A DNA stretch of 64,000 nt. It comes from JACRDG01 sp963760985. GTDB taxonomy: Bacteria > Desulfobacterota > Desulfomonilia > Desulfomonilales > Desulfomonilaceae. The stretch's first letter is position 1; every line of letters starts with the position of its first letter. Of the stretch, positions 36,038-45,907 are shown piece by piece. Location of the stretch: positions 372,001-436,000 of the forward strand of contig CAVXFM010000015.1 of NCBI GenBank assembly GCA_963760985.1, written 5' to 3'. Made by a program: the position numbers and the translations under genes. Below the pieces are notes generated by a model. It was not told where the DNA came from, did no database searches, and was given only the letters and a program-made list of their open reading frames with translations.

Positions 36038-36064
36038 AAGACCGGGCATGGCCCGGTCTTTTTG
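36038..36064 (+). terminator. rho-independent terminator after the exported-protein gene
   Basis: A perfect 10-bp stem AAGACCGGGC / GCCCGGTCTT (36038-36047 and 36051-36060) with a 3-base loop, followed by TTTT. Confidence 0.9.
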
Positions 36065-36104
36065 TTTTCAGGTTCTCGAGAGCGCGCAAGGAGGTCCTTG
36101 TTTC

Positions 36105-37650
36105 GTGAGTGCCCCGTATGTTCTCATCCTTGACTTCGGATCCCAGTACACCCAGCTCATCGCCAGACGCATCCGAGAAGCGCGTGTGTACTGCGAAATT
36201 CACCCCTTCAGCGCGGCAGCGGATATAGTCCGCGACCATATGCCGAGCGCCATCGTCCTGTCTGGCGGGCCGGCCGCCATCTACGGTTCTCACGCTCCTC
36301 AACTCGACCCGGCAGTCCTTCGACTCGGCGTGCCCGTGCTGGGAATATGTTACGGACTCCAGGCCATAGCTCACTCGCTCGGTGGCAAAGTCACCGCCGC
36401 GCCGCAGCGGGAGTATGGACGGGCTACCTTGAGCACTGTCGACGACCAATCCGTTCCTTCTTCAGGGTATCTCTGCCGGGTCCCCTGTCTGGATGAGTCA
36501 TGGGGACAAAGTCGAGCGCCTTCCTGAGGGTTTTCGGGTGTCCGCGGCCACCTCGGACTCTCCAGTTGCCGCGTTTGAAAGTTCGGATCACCGGATTTCG
36601 GGAGTCCAGTTCCATCCTGAGGTCGTCCACACGCCCCGGGGCGATACGATTCTTCGCAATTTCCTTTTCAAGATCGCCCATCTCCAAGCCGACTGGACGA
36701 TGACATCCTTCACAACAAGGACCATCGAGGATGTGAGAAAGCTGGTCGGAGACGCCCACGTGGTGGCAGCGCTATCCGGTGGAGTGGATTCCTCGGTCAT
36801 GGTCGCGCTCCTCCACCGTGCCATAGGGGCGCGTCTTCACCCCATCTTTGTCAACAACGGCGTGTTGAGAAAAGGCGAAGCCGAGGAAGTCTTGACCACG
36901 TTCCGGGACGAACTCTCCATACAACTGGATTACGTCGATGCCTCCTCACGCTTTCTTTCCCGCCTCGCAGGGGTCATTGACCCCGAAACCAAAAGAAAGA
37001 TCATCGGCGAGGAGTTTATCCGCGTTTTTGAAACTGAAGCTCTCAAGTTTCCGCAGGTCAAGTTTCTGGCTCAAGGGACCCTTTATCCGGACGTCATTGA
37101 GAGCGTCTCATTTAGAGGTGGGCCGTCCTCCACGATCAAGAGCCACCACAATGTCGGCGGCTTGCCTGAACGAATGAGTCTCAGCCTGATCGAACCGCTG
37201 AGGGAGCTCTTCAAGGACGAAGTGAGGGCTTTGGGAACCGAATTGGGGATTCCCGACTCCATCGTATGGCGACATCCCTTTCCTGGCCCTGGTCTTGCGA
37301 TCCGTGTTCTCGGAGAGGTTACGCCCGACAGGGTGACCCTGCTCCAGGATGCTGACGCGATAGCCCTGGAAGAAATCCGAAAGGCGGGCCTGTACCGTGA
37401 CATCTGGCAGGCGTTCATGGTGTTGCTTCCTGTTCGATCGGTAGGGGTAATGGGTGACGAACGGACGTACGAGTACGTCGCGGCATTCCGCGCGGTGCAG
37501 GCTACTGACGGCATGACCGCGGATTGGTTCAAAATTCCTTGGGATGTACTCGGTACGATCTCCAACCGGATTATCAATGAAGTAAAGGGCATCAACCGGG
37601 TCGTGTACGATATCTCTTCCAAGCCTCCTAGCACGATAGAATGGGAATGA
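36105..37650 (+). pseudogene. guaA: GMP synthase GuaA, frame disrupted near base 36450
   Basis: GuaA converts XMP to GMP with glutamine. The amidotransferase part has the catalytic Cys in LGICYGLQA and the His-Glu in GVQFHPEV; the synthetase part has the P-loop ALSGGVDSS and the C-terminal RPPSTIEWE-type ending (SKPPSTIEWE). Around 36447-36452 (ACCAATCCG) the frame gains one base: the first frame ends at 36527, while FLLQGISAGSPVWMSHGDK continues in the other. Corrected length is 514 residues, normal for GuaA. The start is GTG at 36105 with AAGGAGG. Loss of an otherwise intact central-metabolism gene argues for a sequencing error. Confidence 0.9.
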
Positions 37651-38236
37651 AAGCCTACGGGATGGAGCTTACGTAGCTGAGGAGGCGCTGGCATGGCTGA
37701 GGCCTATTGGCTCTCGGATGGGTAAATTGTGCGGGCTTGAGCTCTTCTTCGCTACACACGATGCAAAGTTGTCTCATCACTTCGCTTATGCTGATTGCCA
37801 AAAGTTTTGTCCTCTTCGTTCCTCCCGGAGTGGAGGGAACTCCCCTTCACTTCGAGCGACACAGAGCCGTCGAATCTTCGTTTAGGGCCCCCCAGCCTGT
37901 CGCATTGAGCAACCGAACGGTCTGCGGTCCGTCATTCCCGCATGCACAGGGCTGACTACCAAGGCTCGCTGCATTCCGAAATCTGTTGCCTGTGGTTTGG
38001 GGCTCGTGTGGACCGCGCTACCCCTGTGTGGGAAGCGGTGTACTGGGGCACAAAGAAGTAACCGTCACAGGGAGGGAGTAATGTCTGGGAGCCGGTTGCG
38101 TAAGGCAAACCTTTCCCCAAGACCTGGCAAGGTGCCGCGTCCTCCCTCCCGGGGAAGCAAATGACCTGCATGATGAAGGAACGCCTTATTTAGGCGAATA
38201 TCGGAGATACTTGGCAGTCACGTCTTCTTCCTGGGC
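37651..38236. other. 586-base stretch without a supported gene
   Basis: No gene seen. Bases 37748-37790 (TTCGCTACACACGATGC, then CTCATCACTTCGCTT) resemble the R2 repeat core, so this is a decayed repeat copy. Confidence 0.45.
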
Positions 38237-38401
38237 TCAGGATGCGTGAAGCCAACGCTGAATATAGCGTTTCAGCTTCTCCATGTTCTCACTGGGCAGC
38301 TCTTCGATCATTTTCTTTATCTCGTCGTACCTGGGGTCGTCCCTCAGAGGTCGGTACGGTCGGTGCGGTTTCTTGGCTTGGGATGGCTCAATTGTCCCCA
38401 T
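38237..38401 (-). CDS. small hypothetical protein
   Basis: A 54-residue basic, soluble protein (MGTIEPSQAKKPHRPYRPLRDD, then IKKMIEELPSENMEKLKRYIQ). A strong AGGAGG site 7 bases before the ATG supports a real gene. The C-terminal part is a single amphipathic helix. No family recognised. Confidence 0.6.
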   Translation of the reverse strand: MGTIEPSQAKKPHRPYRPLRDDPRYDEIKKMIEELPSENMEKLKRYIQRWLHAS

Positions 38402-38729
38402 GGCATACCTCCTGAACCAACTGTCCGATCCGGTTCCCCGAACGCTGGGACGGCTAATAATCCAATTGGAGGACATTGTCAACCGGAAAACGTGTGTGAG
38501 GACGGGAGGCCTACGCTGACCTGACCTTATGGTTTTCCGCGCATTGGTGCAGGGATTTTCCGGATCCGGTTCAGGCCATGCGGTGAGAATCATAGAGAAA
38601 CCACAAGTAATTACCATCGTGACACCCAAACAATAAACTGCGTGTTCTACAAACTGCCATAACATTTTTATTTGACTTAGGATATTATATTTGATAAGGC
38701 ATTCGGAAGAACGTAATCCGGGGTTATGC
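38402..38729. other. 328-base divergent intergenic region
   Basis: It separates the small minus-strand gene and the membrane-protein gene. An AT-rich segment at 38662-38698 (TTTGACTTAGGATATTATATTTGATAA) is the likely promoter area; the exact -35/-10 pairing is unclear. Confidence 0.4.
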
Positions 38730-40253
38730 ATGTCTTCCAGAAAGTCGGGACGCTCCATTGACACGTTGAAATTACCGAATCACACGATCCTTTACGGGGT
38801 CGTTCTGCTCGCGCTCGGGATTTTCATCACCCTGGGATCAGTCACGCGGCTGTACGAATTCAGGGAATTCTTTCCTTTGAGGCTCCCGGAGCAGGTGAAC
38901 GAATTTATCTTGAACTACGTTCCCTTTATTTTGGGGACGTTCATCACCGCGGTGGCCTCTTTGGCCGGCCTGATAGTGGGAGTGAATTGGATACTTCGGG
39001 GCTTCAGGCAGGTCTCCCGCCTACGCGTGCATCTAGGGTGGGCTGGCGATTATTACCGACCTGAGAGCGTTTCCCTGGGTCTGAAAGAGGGGAAACTCCG
39101 GTCTTATGAAAGATCTCCTTCCTTGTTCTTTTCATTAGTCGCGAGATTCTGGTCGAATGCGAGTTACATCTCGGAGATTCCCGCAGAGATTGTACGACGG
39201 AACATGCGCTTTGTCTGGAAGGCAATCGGGTTGGGAATTGCGATCCATTTCATTTTTCAGTCACTGGAGTACCTCCCCCCTTACCTCGACAGCATGGGCC
39301 TGGGCAAGGGGTACGTGATTCCCTCGCCTACGCCCTTTTACAATCTGCTGATTGTCGCGTGCTTGCTCAAGGTTTTCATTGCCCTGAGCCTCATCCCGCT
39401 GAGGAAACCAGGAGCGGGACGGGAAATGGACTCCATGATTGTGGAGGGCAGAGGACACCCTTCGGTGTTTTTCGCCATTCTCGAGGAGGGCTCGAAAATC
39501 TTCTCTCATCGCGGGCATCCCAACCGAATTTACCGCTCTCGCCCGGTGTTATGCGACGACAGCGAGACTCTGCTGGGCACCTTGATTGAAAGCTTTCCCG
39601 AGTATATGAAGACATCCGGGAGAGGCGCTGCACTGGTGAGCCTGCTCCTCGGATCAGTGACCATACTCGTGGGATTCCTGCAGATCATCCTCATGCAGTA
39701 CCCGACATTCTCGGTGAGCTACGAGGATTTCTTCCGCACGTATGTGATGAGTCTGCTGGTGGATATTGTACTGAACGTGGCCATAATACTCCTGGGTAAG
39801 AGCTTTCTGGAGCAGGCCCGATCGCTCATGTCCGTGTACCGATTCAGGTCGAGTCTCGTGTACGTGGAGGCGAAAGGGGACTTTGAAAAGAAGATGCTGC
39901 CGGATCTGGGTGGGATAGTTTCACCCGAACGATTGTTCAATCCCCTGAGTCAGTGCGCGTTCAACGTCCGGTACTTTTCAGCCGAGGCGATCTCCGAGGC
40001 CATAACCCCGGAAGGAATCCGGGACCTGGTAGCATTGGAAACCTCGGGCAGACTTGCCAAGGACGTGAGTCGGCTCAAGTTTCTCCCCTTCCAGGTAAAC
40101 TTCGTGGAGCGCTACCCCTCGTCCTGGAAGCCTGATGAAGAGTCAGTCGAATGGTTTGATGAGGACGCAGCGGAGGTCGGGGAGCCGACCGCACTACAAG
40201 ACGAGGTCTCCTCGTCTCATACCACCGCGCCGACTCCGGGAGTGTGCAGATAA
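38730..40253 (+). CDS. multi-pass membrane protein of unknown function
   Basis: A 507-residue inner-membrane protein. Predicted helices include TILYGVVLLALGIFITLGS (about 20-40), FILGTFITAVASLAGLIVG (about 65-85), ALVSLLLGSVTILVGFLQII (about 310-330) and MSLLVDIVLNVAIILLG (about 350-367), separated by soluble loops. The C-terminal 140 residues are soluble and acidic. No motif I can name. The ATG at 38730 is preferred over 38691, though its ribosome site is weak. Confidence 0.6.
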   Translation: MSSRKSGRSIDTLKLPNHTILYGVVLLALGIFITLGSVTRLYEFREFFPLRLPEQVNEFILNYVPFILGTFITAVASLAGLIVGVNWILRGFRQVSRLRVHLGWAGDYYRPESVSLGLKEGKLRSYERSPSLFFSLVARFWSNASYISEIPAEIVRRNMRFVWKAIGLGIAIHFIFQSLEYLPPYLDSMGLGKGYVIPSPTPFYNLLIVACLLKVFIALSLIPLRKPGAGREMDSMIVEGRGHPSVFFAILEEGSKIFSHRGHPNRIYRSRPVLCDDSETLLGTLIESFPEYMKTSGRGAALVSLLLGSVTILVGFLQIILMQYPTFSVSYEDFFRTYVMSLLVDIVLNVAIILLGKSFLEQARSLMSVYRFRSSLVYVEAKGDFEKKMLPDLGGIVSPERLFNPLSQCAFNVRYFSAEAISEAITPEGIRDLVALETSGRLAKDVSRLKFLPFQVNFVERYPSSWKPDEESVEWFDEDAAEVGEPTALQDEVSSSHTTAPTPGVCR

Positions 40254-40396
40254 CCTGGTCGGATACGGTGAGGGTCTTACACTTGACCGAACCGGCTAAC
40301 CTGTTATGATGATAGCGATCTTCGGTAAATGCCCATTCACGTATCATGATGCGAATCGCGATACCTGCCGCGTTTTCTCGGGGATGAGGTGAGCAG

Positions 40397-42268
40397 ATGA
40401 AATCTTCGTTCCTCCTACGGAATGCAGTCGCCGCTTTGACGATCATTGTGGTCCTCGCTGTGGTTCCCGGCTTGGGAGAGGATTTTCTTGTGATCAAGAA
40501 AAAAGGCGGACCGACCCAGAAGGTCCCCTTGCAGTTTTCTCCCGAGCAGATTGAATCTTTTAAAGTGGAGTCTGCGCCATCCCCAGCCGCGCCCCCTGGC
40601 TCCCAAAAACCGCAGGCTGCGCAGGAAGAACCCGCTCCCGCGACCAGATCTCAGGGTTTATTCGGCCCGGCTCAGCCAGAGCCCAAACCCATGCAGATTC
40701 GGCCCGGGGGTCCTTCCCCAGGCCCGTCGATTCTGAGACAGCCCTCAGGGACGGCTCCCGGATCGGAAGCCAGCCCTGTTCGACCGGTCGAAAGAGCTGA
40801 AAAGAAGGAGACTGCCCCAGCACCCGTAAGGAAACGTCCCTCAGGCCCGGTGGCGGCTGAGGCGCCTCGCGCAGTGGGGGCCTTTTTTGTCAACATCTAC
40901 AAGCTTCCTGAAAATATCAAAACCCTGCCTGATTACAGCGCGTTTCGTCCCAAGAAGACCGTGCCCGCGGACAAGGTCGACCTTGACCCCTCCAAGGGCG
41001 AAGTGGAGCCCGTCGGCCTTCCCGAAGACACCGCGGGTTTGGGCATGCGCTTTGTCGGCATGTTCATGGTGTCCGGCGAGGGCATCTTTGAATGGAGAGT
41101 CCTGTCCAAGGACGGTGCCAGGCTCAATATAGACGACAAAACCTTGATTGAAAACGACGGCATTCACCCGGCGTCGGCTAAGACCGGCTTCATCCATCTT
41201 TCTGAAGGCGTCCACACCATCGTCCTGGACAGTTTCAATTCATCAGGCCCACCGGTCCTCAAGCTGTTCGTGACCCCGCCTCTGGGGAAGGAACAGCTTT
41301 TCTCCATGAGGACAGGTCTGGCAGGGTGGAAAGAGCCGGAAAAACCCTACGACGTATTGTGGGGACAGGTCTATTTCGTGCCCAAAGGCCATTATGCGAC
41401 AGCCCCTGATTTTAGTCGGCTCAGCCCCATCGGTCGCATAATTTCGCCCGAGCTGAACGTCAGCGGAGGCGAGGGTTTTCCCGGGTTGCCCGGCAGAAAA
41501 GACATGGTGGGGATACGGTACGAAGGTTTCTTCAACGTGGAAGGCGCGGGGATTTTCGCTTTCAGGCTCCTGGCCGATCACTACGCGCGACTCACTATCG
41601 GCGAAAAGACCATCGCAGAGATTACCTCAGGAACCAAATCCAACCCTGACGGAAAGCTCGGTTGGGCTTTTCTCCAAAAGGGTAGCTATCCCATCGCAGT
41701 GGATTATTTCCATCCCCAGGGATCGCCTCTGCTCGAATTGTACGTCACGCAGCCGATCAAATCCGAGGAACTGTTCTCCCCGGCTCAGACACTGCAAGGA
41801 TTCTCTTCCGAAGAAGGAAAGGTGAATCAGATTCCCGCGTTTGTGTATTTCCTCAAGCCAAATACCACCAAGATGCCTAATTTCAACAAGATGACCCCCG
41901 CGGGGATGTTCTTCACCAGTGCGGTAGATTATCCTCTGGACCGTGGGTCAAGGGAGTTCCCAGGGGTTCCCAAGCGGGACGAGTGGTTGGGTCTCCGGTT
42001 TTACGTGAAATTTGCCCTTTCGGATAAGGAAGCCGGGGATTACAAGTTCAGGGTCGTGTGCCGTGACGCCGCGCGGCTCATCGTGGGAAAGAAACTGATC
42101 ATCAACGCGGAAGGTGTGGGCAAGGTCCAGGAAAAGTCGGGGGATGCGAACCTCGGGGCAGGAAGTCACGAAATGTTCTTGGACTACATGCATACCACCG
42201 GGCCAGACACGATACAACTCTATATCACCCCCCCGGGTGGTCGAGAAAAGATCTTTGCGTTTCAATAG
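40397..42268 (+). CDS. exported protein with three PA14-like repeats
   Basis: A 623-residue protein. A signal peptide (about 1-27) is followed by a Pro/Ala-rich disordered linker to about residue 160 and three related modules of about 150 residues each. In each, a pattern like G-F-x-V-x-G-x-G-x-F-x-F-x-L / D-x-A-R-L-x-I-x-x-K / G-x-H-x-I-x-V-D-Y recurs (MFMVSGEGIFEWRVLSKDGARLNIDDK, FFNVEGAGIFAFRLLADHYARLTIGEK, KFALSDKEAGDYKFRVVCRDAARLIVGKK). This is the PA14/GLEYA fold, usually a carbohydrate- or surface-binding module. GAGGTGA ribosome site. A strong terminator follows. Confidence 0.75.
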   Translation: MKSSFLLRNAVAALTIIVVLAVVPGLGEDFLVIKKKGGPTQKVPLQFSPEQIESFKVESAPSPAAPPGSQKPQAAQEEPAPATRSQGLFGPAQPEPKPMQIRPGGPSPGPSILRQPSGTAPGSEASPVRPVERAEKKETAPAPVRKRPSGPVAAEAPRAVGAFFVNIYKLPENIKTLPDYSAFRPKKTVPADKVDLDPSKGEVEPVGLPEDTAGLGMRFVGMFMVSGEGIFEWRVLSKDGARLNIDDKTLIENDGIHPASAKTGFIHLSEGVHTIVLDSFNSSGPPVLKLFVTPPLGKEQLFSMRTGLAGWKEPEKPYDVLWGQVYFVPKGHYATAPDFSRLSPIGRIISPELNVSGGEGFPGLPGRKDMVGIRYEGFFNVEGAGIFAFRLLADHYARLTIGEKTIAEITSGTKSNPDGKLGWAFLQKGSYPIAVDYFHPQGSPLLELYVTQPIKSEELFSPAQTLQGFSSEEGKVNQIPAFVYFLKPNTTKMPNFNKMTPAGMFFTSAVDYPLDRGSREFPGVPKRDEWLGLRFYVKFALSDKEAGDYKFRVVCRDAARLIVGKKLIINAEGVGKVQEKSGDANLGAGSHEMFLDYMHTTGPDTIQLYITPPGGREKIFAFQ

Positions 42269-42294
42269 ATCGTCTTGATGCATCGATGGTCGCC

Positions 42295-42334
42295 AAGAGG
42301 AGACTGCCTCACAAGAGGAGTCTCCTCTTGCTTT
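42295..42334 (+). terminator. terminator hairpin after the PA14-like gene
   Basis: An 11-bp perfect inverted repeat AAGAGGAGACT (42295-42305) / AGTCTCCTCTT (42319-42329) with a 13-base loop, followed by GCTTTT. Confidence 0.75.
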
Positions 42335-42571
42335 TCCCACATGGTCAGTGGCTCGCTTTTCTTTGACTCTCCTTCCCCGTGCATCCGTGGTCGGTGGCCA
42401 AGTCCCTTTGTCTCGGGTCAGGTTTCATTTGCATTCCCTCCTCCTGCTTCGTATGCTGTACGCTGTCGTCACGTGTGTAGTCCGGTTCACGAAGCCATAG
42501 CCCCAGCCTGCCAGGGGGTGACGATGTCAGCTCATGACGTCGTTGGCAAAATTTCGACAAGGGAGGCTCAC

Positions 42572-43045
42572 ATGCCGTCAAAAAGCGGAAAGTGTTTTGG
42601 GGTCGTCCTCTCCGGCGTCATCATGGCTCTGTTCATAGCCGGGACCGCGACCTGGGCAGCATCTCTGTTCAGTCCCGTGCCGGCAAATCAGGTGAACAAG
42701 GCCGAAAGAGACAAGGCGCAACAGATCGCGAATTCCTTGTGGAGCAATTGGCGTTCCGGAAAGTTTGAACCGCTCTCGGACGCGTTTACTTCTCAAATGC
42801 GCCAGGCCATGACTCCAGAAGTGCAACGAGCTGCATATCAACAGGCAAAGCAGATGTTCGGCGATTACAAGAGTCTTTCCTTTGCCGAAGCGGTTACGTC
42901 ACCTATCTTGCCTGGAGGGACGGTGTACCGTTTTCGTGCCAGCTTTTCAGGGAGTTCGGAGAGGCCGGAAATACGCGTGGTGATAGATAAGCAGGGAAAA
43001 GTGGGCGGTTTTTGGATAAAGCCGTGGGCCGCGGAACTGCAATAA
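42572..43045 (+). CDS. exported DUF3887-like protein
   Basis: A 157-residue protein with a membrane anchor or signal peptide (GVVLSGVIMALFIAGTATWAASL) and a small alpha+beta domain: DKAQQIANSLWSNWRSGKFEPLSDAFTSQMRQAM, AAYQQAKQMFGDYKSL, VYRFRASFSGSSERPEIRVVIDKQGKVGGFW. This matches the DUF3887-type domain seen in secreted proteins, with no assigned biochemical role. A GGGAGG site precedes the ATG at 42572. Confidence 0.65.
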   Translation: MPSKSGKCFGVVLSGVIMALFIAGTATWAASLFSPVPANQVNKAERDKAQQIANSLWSNWRSGKFEPLSDAFTSQMRQAMTPEVQRAAYQQAKQMFGDYKSLSFAEAVTSPILPGGTVYRFRASFSGSSERPEIRVVIDKQGKVGGFWIKPWAAELQ

Positions 43046-43216
43046 GCCAATCACTGAACTGCGCAGCTCACAAAAAGCTGGGGAAGTCTCCGATCGTTTC
43101 CCACGCGCGTGCGCTGAGCGGAAACCTTTTGCACGAACCAATGGATCAAAATCGAGAGGCGGTGCAGGGAGAAACCTCCGGTTTCCTCCTGCACGCCCGG
43201 TTCTCCACGCAAGGAA

Positions 43217-44281
43217 CTACTTACCAATATTGACGACCCAGCCATACGGATCGGGCTTGGTTTTGGTCTGCATGCCCGTGATTTCGTCAAAAAGTTTGGC
43301 CGCGACTTCTCCGGTCTTGCCGTCCGCGACCATATGATCCGTGCCCTTGTACCGGAAGTGGCTCACAGGGGAAACCACCGCGGCAGTGCCTGAACCGAAA
43401 ATCTCCTGGAGCGTCCCGTCTTCGGCCGCGGCCACTACCTCGTCAATGGAGATCTCGCGCTCAATGACCTTCATCCCCAGGTGTTTGCACATCAGGATCA
43501 CGGAGTCTCTCGTCACACCGGGCAGGATAGTGCCTTCCAACGCGGGAGTAATGACTTCATCTTTGATGCGGAAAAAGATGTTCATGGTCCCCACTTCTTC
43601 GATTGACACCTTGTCCACCGCGTTCAGCCACAGCACTTGAGTGAACCCCTCGGCATGTGCCTCTTCCGCTGCCAGCAGCGACGCGGCGTAATTGGCCGCG
43701 GTCTTGGCCTCGCCAAGGCCACCCCGGCACGCGCGCACGTACTTGTCCGCGACCAAAATTTTGACCGGCTGGAACCCCTCCGGATAATACGCGCCTACCG
43801 GAGAAAGAATAATATAGAACAGATAGCGCTTTGAAGGCCTCACACCGAGAAACGGATCGGTCGCAATCACGGTCGGCCGGACATACAAAGACGTGCCCGC
43901 GGCCCTGGGTATCCAGTCCCGGTCTTTTCGGATCAATGTGGCCATTTGATCGAGGAACAGTTTCGGGTCTAGGGTGGGAATGCACAGACGCTCGCAGGAT
44001 CGGTTGAAACGGGCGATGTTCATGTCCGGCCTGAAAAGGAGGATATCGTCCGGGTCGGGTCCTGTGAAGGCTTTTAATCCCTCGAATACCTGTTGTCCGT
44101 AATGCAGCATCATGGTAGCAGGATGCAGGACGAGGTCTTCTCGCGGCTTGATCTGGGGTGATTGCCATGCGCCGTCCGCGTACGACATGGTCAGCATATG
44201 GTCTGTAAAGATCTGGCCAAAACCCAGGTTATCTTCGTCGTGTCCTTCCGACGCAGGTTTATTCCTCGGTACCGTTCCCAT
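43217..44281 (-). CDS. ilvE: branched-chain amino acid aminotransferase
   Basis: A 354-residue PLP-dependent fold-type IV aminotransferase that makes Leu, Ile and Val from their 2-oxo acids. Class II BCAT motifs are present: MLHYGQQVFEGLKAF, FRPDMNIARFNRSCERLCIP, SLYVRPTVIATDPFLGV, the PLP Lys in GLGEAKTAANYAAS, EVGTMNIFF, and GSGTAAVVSPVSHF. The ATG at 44281 has GGAGG just upstream and gives the standard length; an ATG at 44308 is an alternative. Confidence 0.92.
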   Translation of the reverse strand: MGTVPRNKPASEGHDEDNLGFGQIFTDHMLTMSYADGAWQSPQIKPREDLVLHPATMMLHYGQQVFEGLKAFTGPDPDDILLFRPDMNIARFNRSCERLCIPTLDPKLFLDQMATLIRKDRDWIPRAAGTSLYVRPTVIATDPFLGVRPSKRYLFYIILSPVGAYYPEGFQPVKILVADKYVRACRGGLGEAKTAANYAASLLAAEEAHAEGFTQVLWLNAVDKVSIEEVGTMNIFFRIKDEVITPALEGTILPGVTRDSVILMCKHLGMKVIEREISIDEVVAAAEDGTLQEIFGSGTAAVVSPVSHFRYKGTDHMVADGKTGEVAAKLFDEITGMQTKTKPDPYGWVVNIGK

Positions 44282-44544
44282 AAACCCTCCGTGCGTGCTC
44301 TTGTTCATCGTAGTGAATTTTATGCCGAGTCCCCGTCCGGTGACAAGCAAGAGCATGACAACTTGTACCGCAGATCGGGACCGGTTCCGACCTATTCCAA
44401 TAAACAAGTATCACTATCAGAGGTGATGTGTTCCGTCAAGATAAGGATCGCTCAGGGACAGCGTCAAGAGGGCATGTGCTCGACATTGTTGGATTCATGG
44501 AAATGCGCAGGCAAGGCAATACAACAGGCGGCATGCCGGGCGAG

Positions 44545-45234
44545 TCACTCGTGTGAAAACGCATTGGTACCACGTGAGCTGCGACGCCATACCATGGCGA
44601 AGGTGCCCAGGCCGACCCCAAGCCCCACGAAGAACAAAGGCCAATGGAAAGGATTCGGCATGCCGCCTTGCATGACATTTGGGTAATCCCAGCAGAAAGC
44701 CACGATCACCGTGAATCCCCCTCCGGCAAGGAGCGCCCAATGGCCCCAGGAAACCGTCAGGGGACAACCGGAACGTTCATGCCACAGGATGACCAAGCCG
44801 GCTCCGATCATGGTCAAGGAGATCAGCACAGGCGCCAATACCGGCGAAACCCAGGGGACCGGAACCAGGAACAGCAAATCCCAGGTCATGATCCCGGGAG
44901 GCCAGTTCAGGAACAATTTAAGCCATACATAGAAGAAAATGTCCCAGACGCCGAACGCAATCATGAAATGGGCCCATGCCTCCCTCCGGTTGCCCCCTGC
45001 CATCACGGCCACCCCCGCGAGCATGATCAGGGTGGAAACTTCTCTGCCCAGTTCAATCAACAATCGTCGCGAGTGCTCTTCCCCCATTGCTTGGATCTGA
45101 GGTGCAGTCACGAGAGGGAACAGGAAACCGCCGTTGTGCAACGGATAATAGAGTGCGCGGAGGTACTCGACCACAGCCGCTTCCACAAAAGCGAACGCTG
45201 TAGCCCATATGATCACAGCCGGAAGTTTTTTCAA
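44545..45234 (-). CDS. multi-pass membrane protein of unknown function
   Basis: A 229-residue inner-membrane protein with about six helices (VIIWATAFAFVEAAVVEYL, VSTLIMLAGVAVMAG, AHFMIAFGVWDIFFYVWLKLF, VLAPVLISLTMIGAGLVIL, GHWALLAGGGFTVIVAFC, WPLFFVGLGVGLGTFAMV). A conserved-looking WDIFFYVW and MTWDLLFLVPVPWVSPVLAP are present. Start is uncertain: TTG at 45234 (MKKLPAVII) fits a GAAGGGA ribosome site and avoids overlap with the upstream small gene. No family named. Confidence 0.6.
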   Translation of the reverse strand: MKKLPAVIIWATAFAFVEAAVVEYLRALYYPLHNGGFLFPLVTAPQIQAMGEEHSRRLLIELGREVSTLIMLAGVAVMAGGNRREAWAHFMIAFGVWDIFFYVWLKLFLNWPPGIMTWDLLFLVPVPWVSPVLAPVLISLTMIGAGLVILWHERSGCPLTVSWGHWALLAGGGFTVIVAFCWDYPNVMQGGMPNPFHWPLFFVGLGVGLGTFAMVWRRSSRGTNAFSHE

Positions 45235-45257
45235 GGGTCCCTTCAGCCAGGAGATTC

Positions 45258-45455
45258 CTACCAGTAATCGTCTGATCCGGTGGCCTGTTCTATGAATCGG
45301 GTTCTGGTGTACGCCGCGCACTCGGAACACGAAAAATCCGACCACCGACTGCCCAAGGCAATGTCGAGGCAGTCTCCATAGTGGTCGCAATCCACGTTTC
45401 GGTACGGCCTTTCCGATTCTCGATTACCTTTGATCAGTATAGGATGAGGGTCCAT
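45258..45455 (-). CDS. small Cys-rich protein
   Basis: A 65-residue protein (MDPHPILIKGNRESERPY) with a compact Cys module, DCDHYGDCLDIALGSRWSDFSCSEC. The C-x-H-x3-C and C-x2-C arrangement suggests a zinc- or Fe-S-binding knuckle. A GAGG site precedes the ATG at 45455 and the gene ends 23 bases before the membrane-protein start, so the two may be coupled. Confidence 0.6.
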   Translation of the reverse strand: MDPHPILIKGNRESERPYRNVDCDHYGDCLDIALGSRWSDFSCSECAAYTRTRFIEQATGSDDYW

Positions 45456-45907
45456 GATTTGATCCAACCTCCCGTCCGCATCCGACCATCGCCTGCACGT
45501 CAGCGATGCTACCGATAACTCCGCAGATTTCTTCTCAGTTCGCATGTGATCCCCTAACCCGGCCCTACGGTCGAATCACCTGACAATGATGAATAGATGG
45601 AAACTGGCTTCTGAGGAGATGGCGCACAGAACGCCTCCTGACCTTCCTGGATGGCAAGAGACTTGTGGCGCTTCGCTGAGCGCGTGAATCGAGGTGCCTC
45701 AAAATCGCTGAAACTTGACTGACATAGCCTACTCCACCCCTTGAAACATGGTTTCATAAGGGAGGAACAGGGCCTTGTCAAGTGAAAGATGTGCGGAAGC
45801 GCCGATTTTCGCTGGACTCCCGGTTTTCGACTTGCTAACATATCCATTTTCCTAACTCAAATCCCTCCCAGGCTTCTGCTACTTCGCAAACGCGTGATCA
45901 CGGAGAC
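45456..45907. other. 452-base divergent intergenic region
   Basis: The open frame on the minus strand at 45554-45847 lacks a ribosome site and a protein-like pattern, so I do not call it. No other feature seen. Confidence 0.4.

Noticed and set aside
45554..45847. A 97-codon minus-strand frame
   Set aside because: No ribosome site, no protein-like pattern and no neighbours supporting it.
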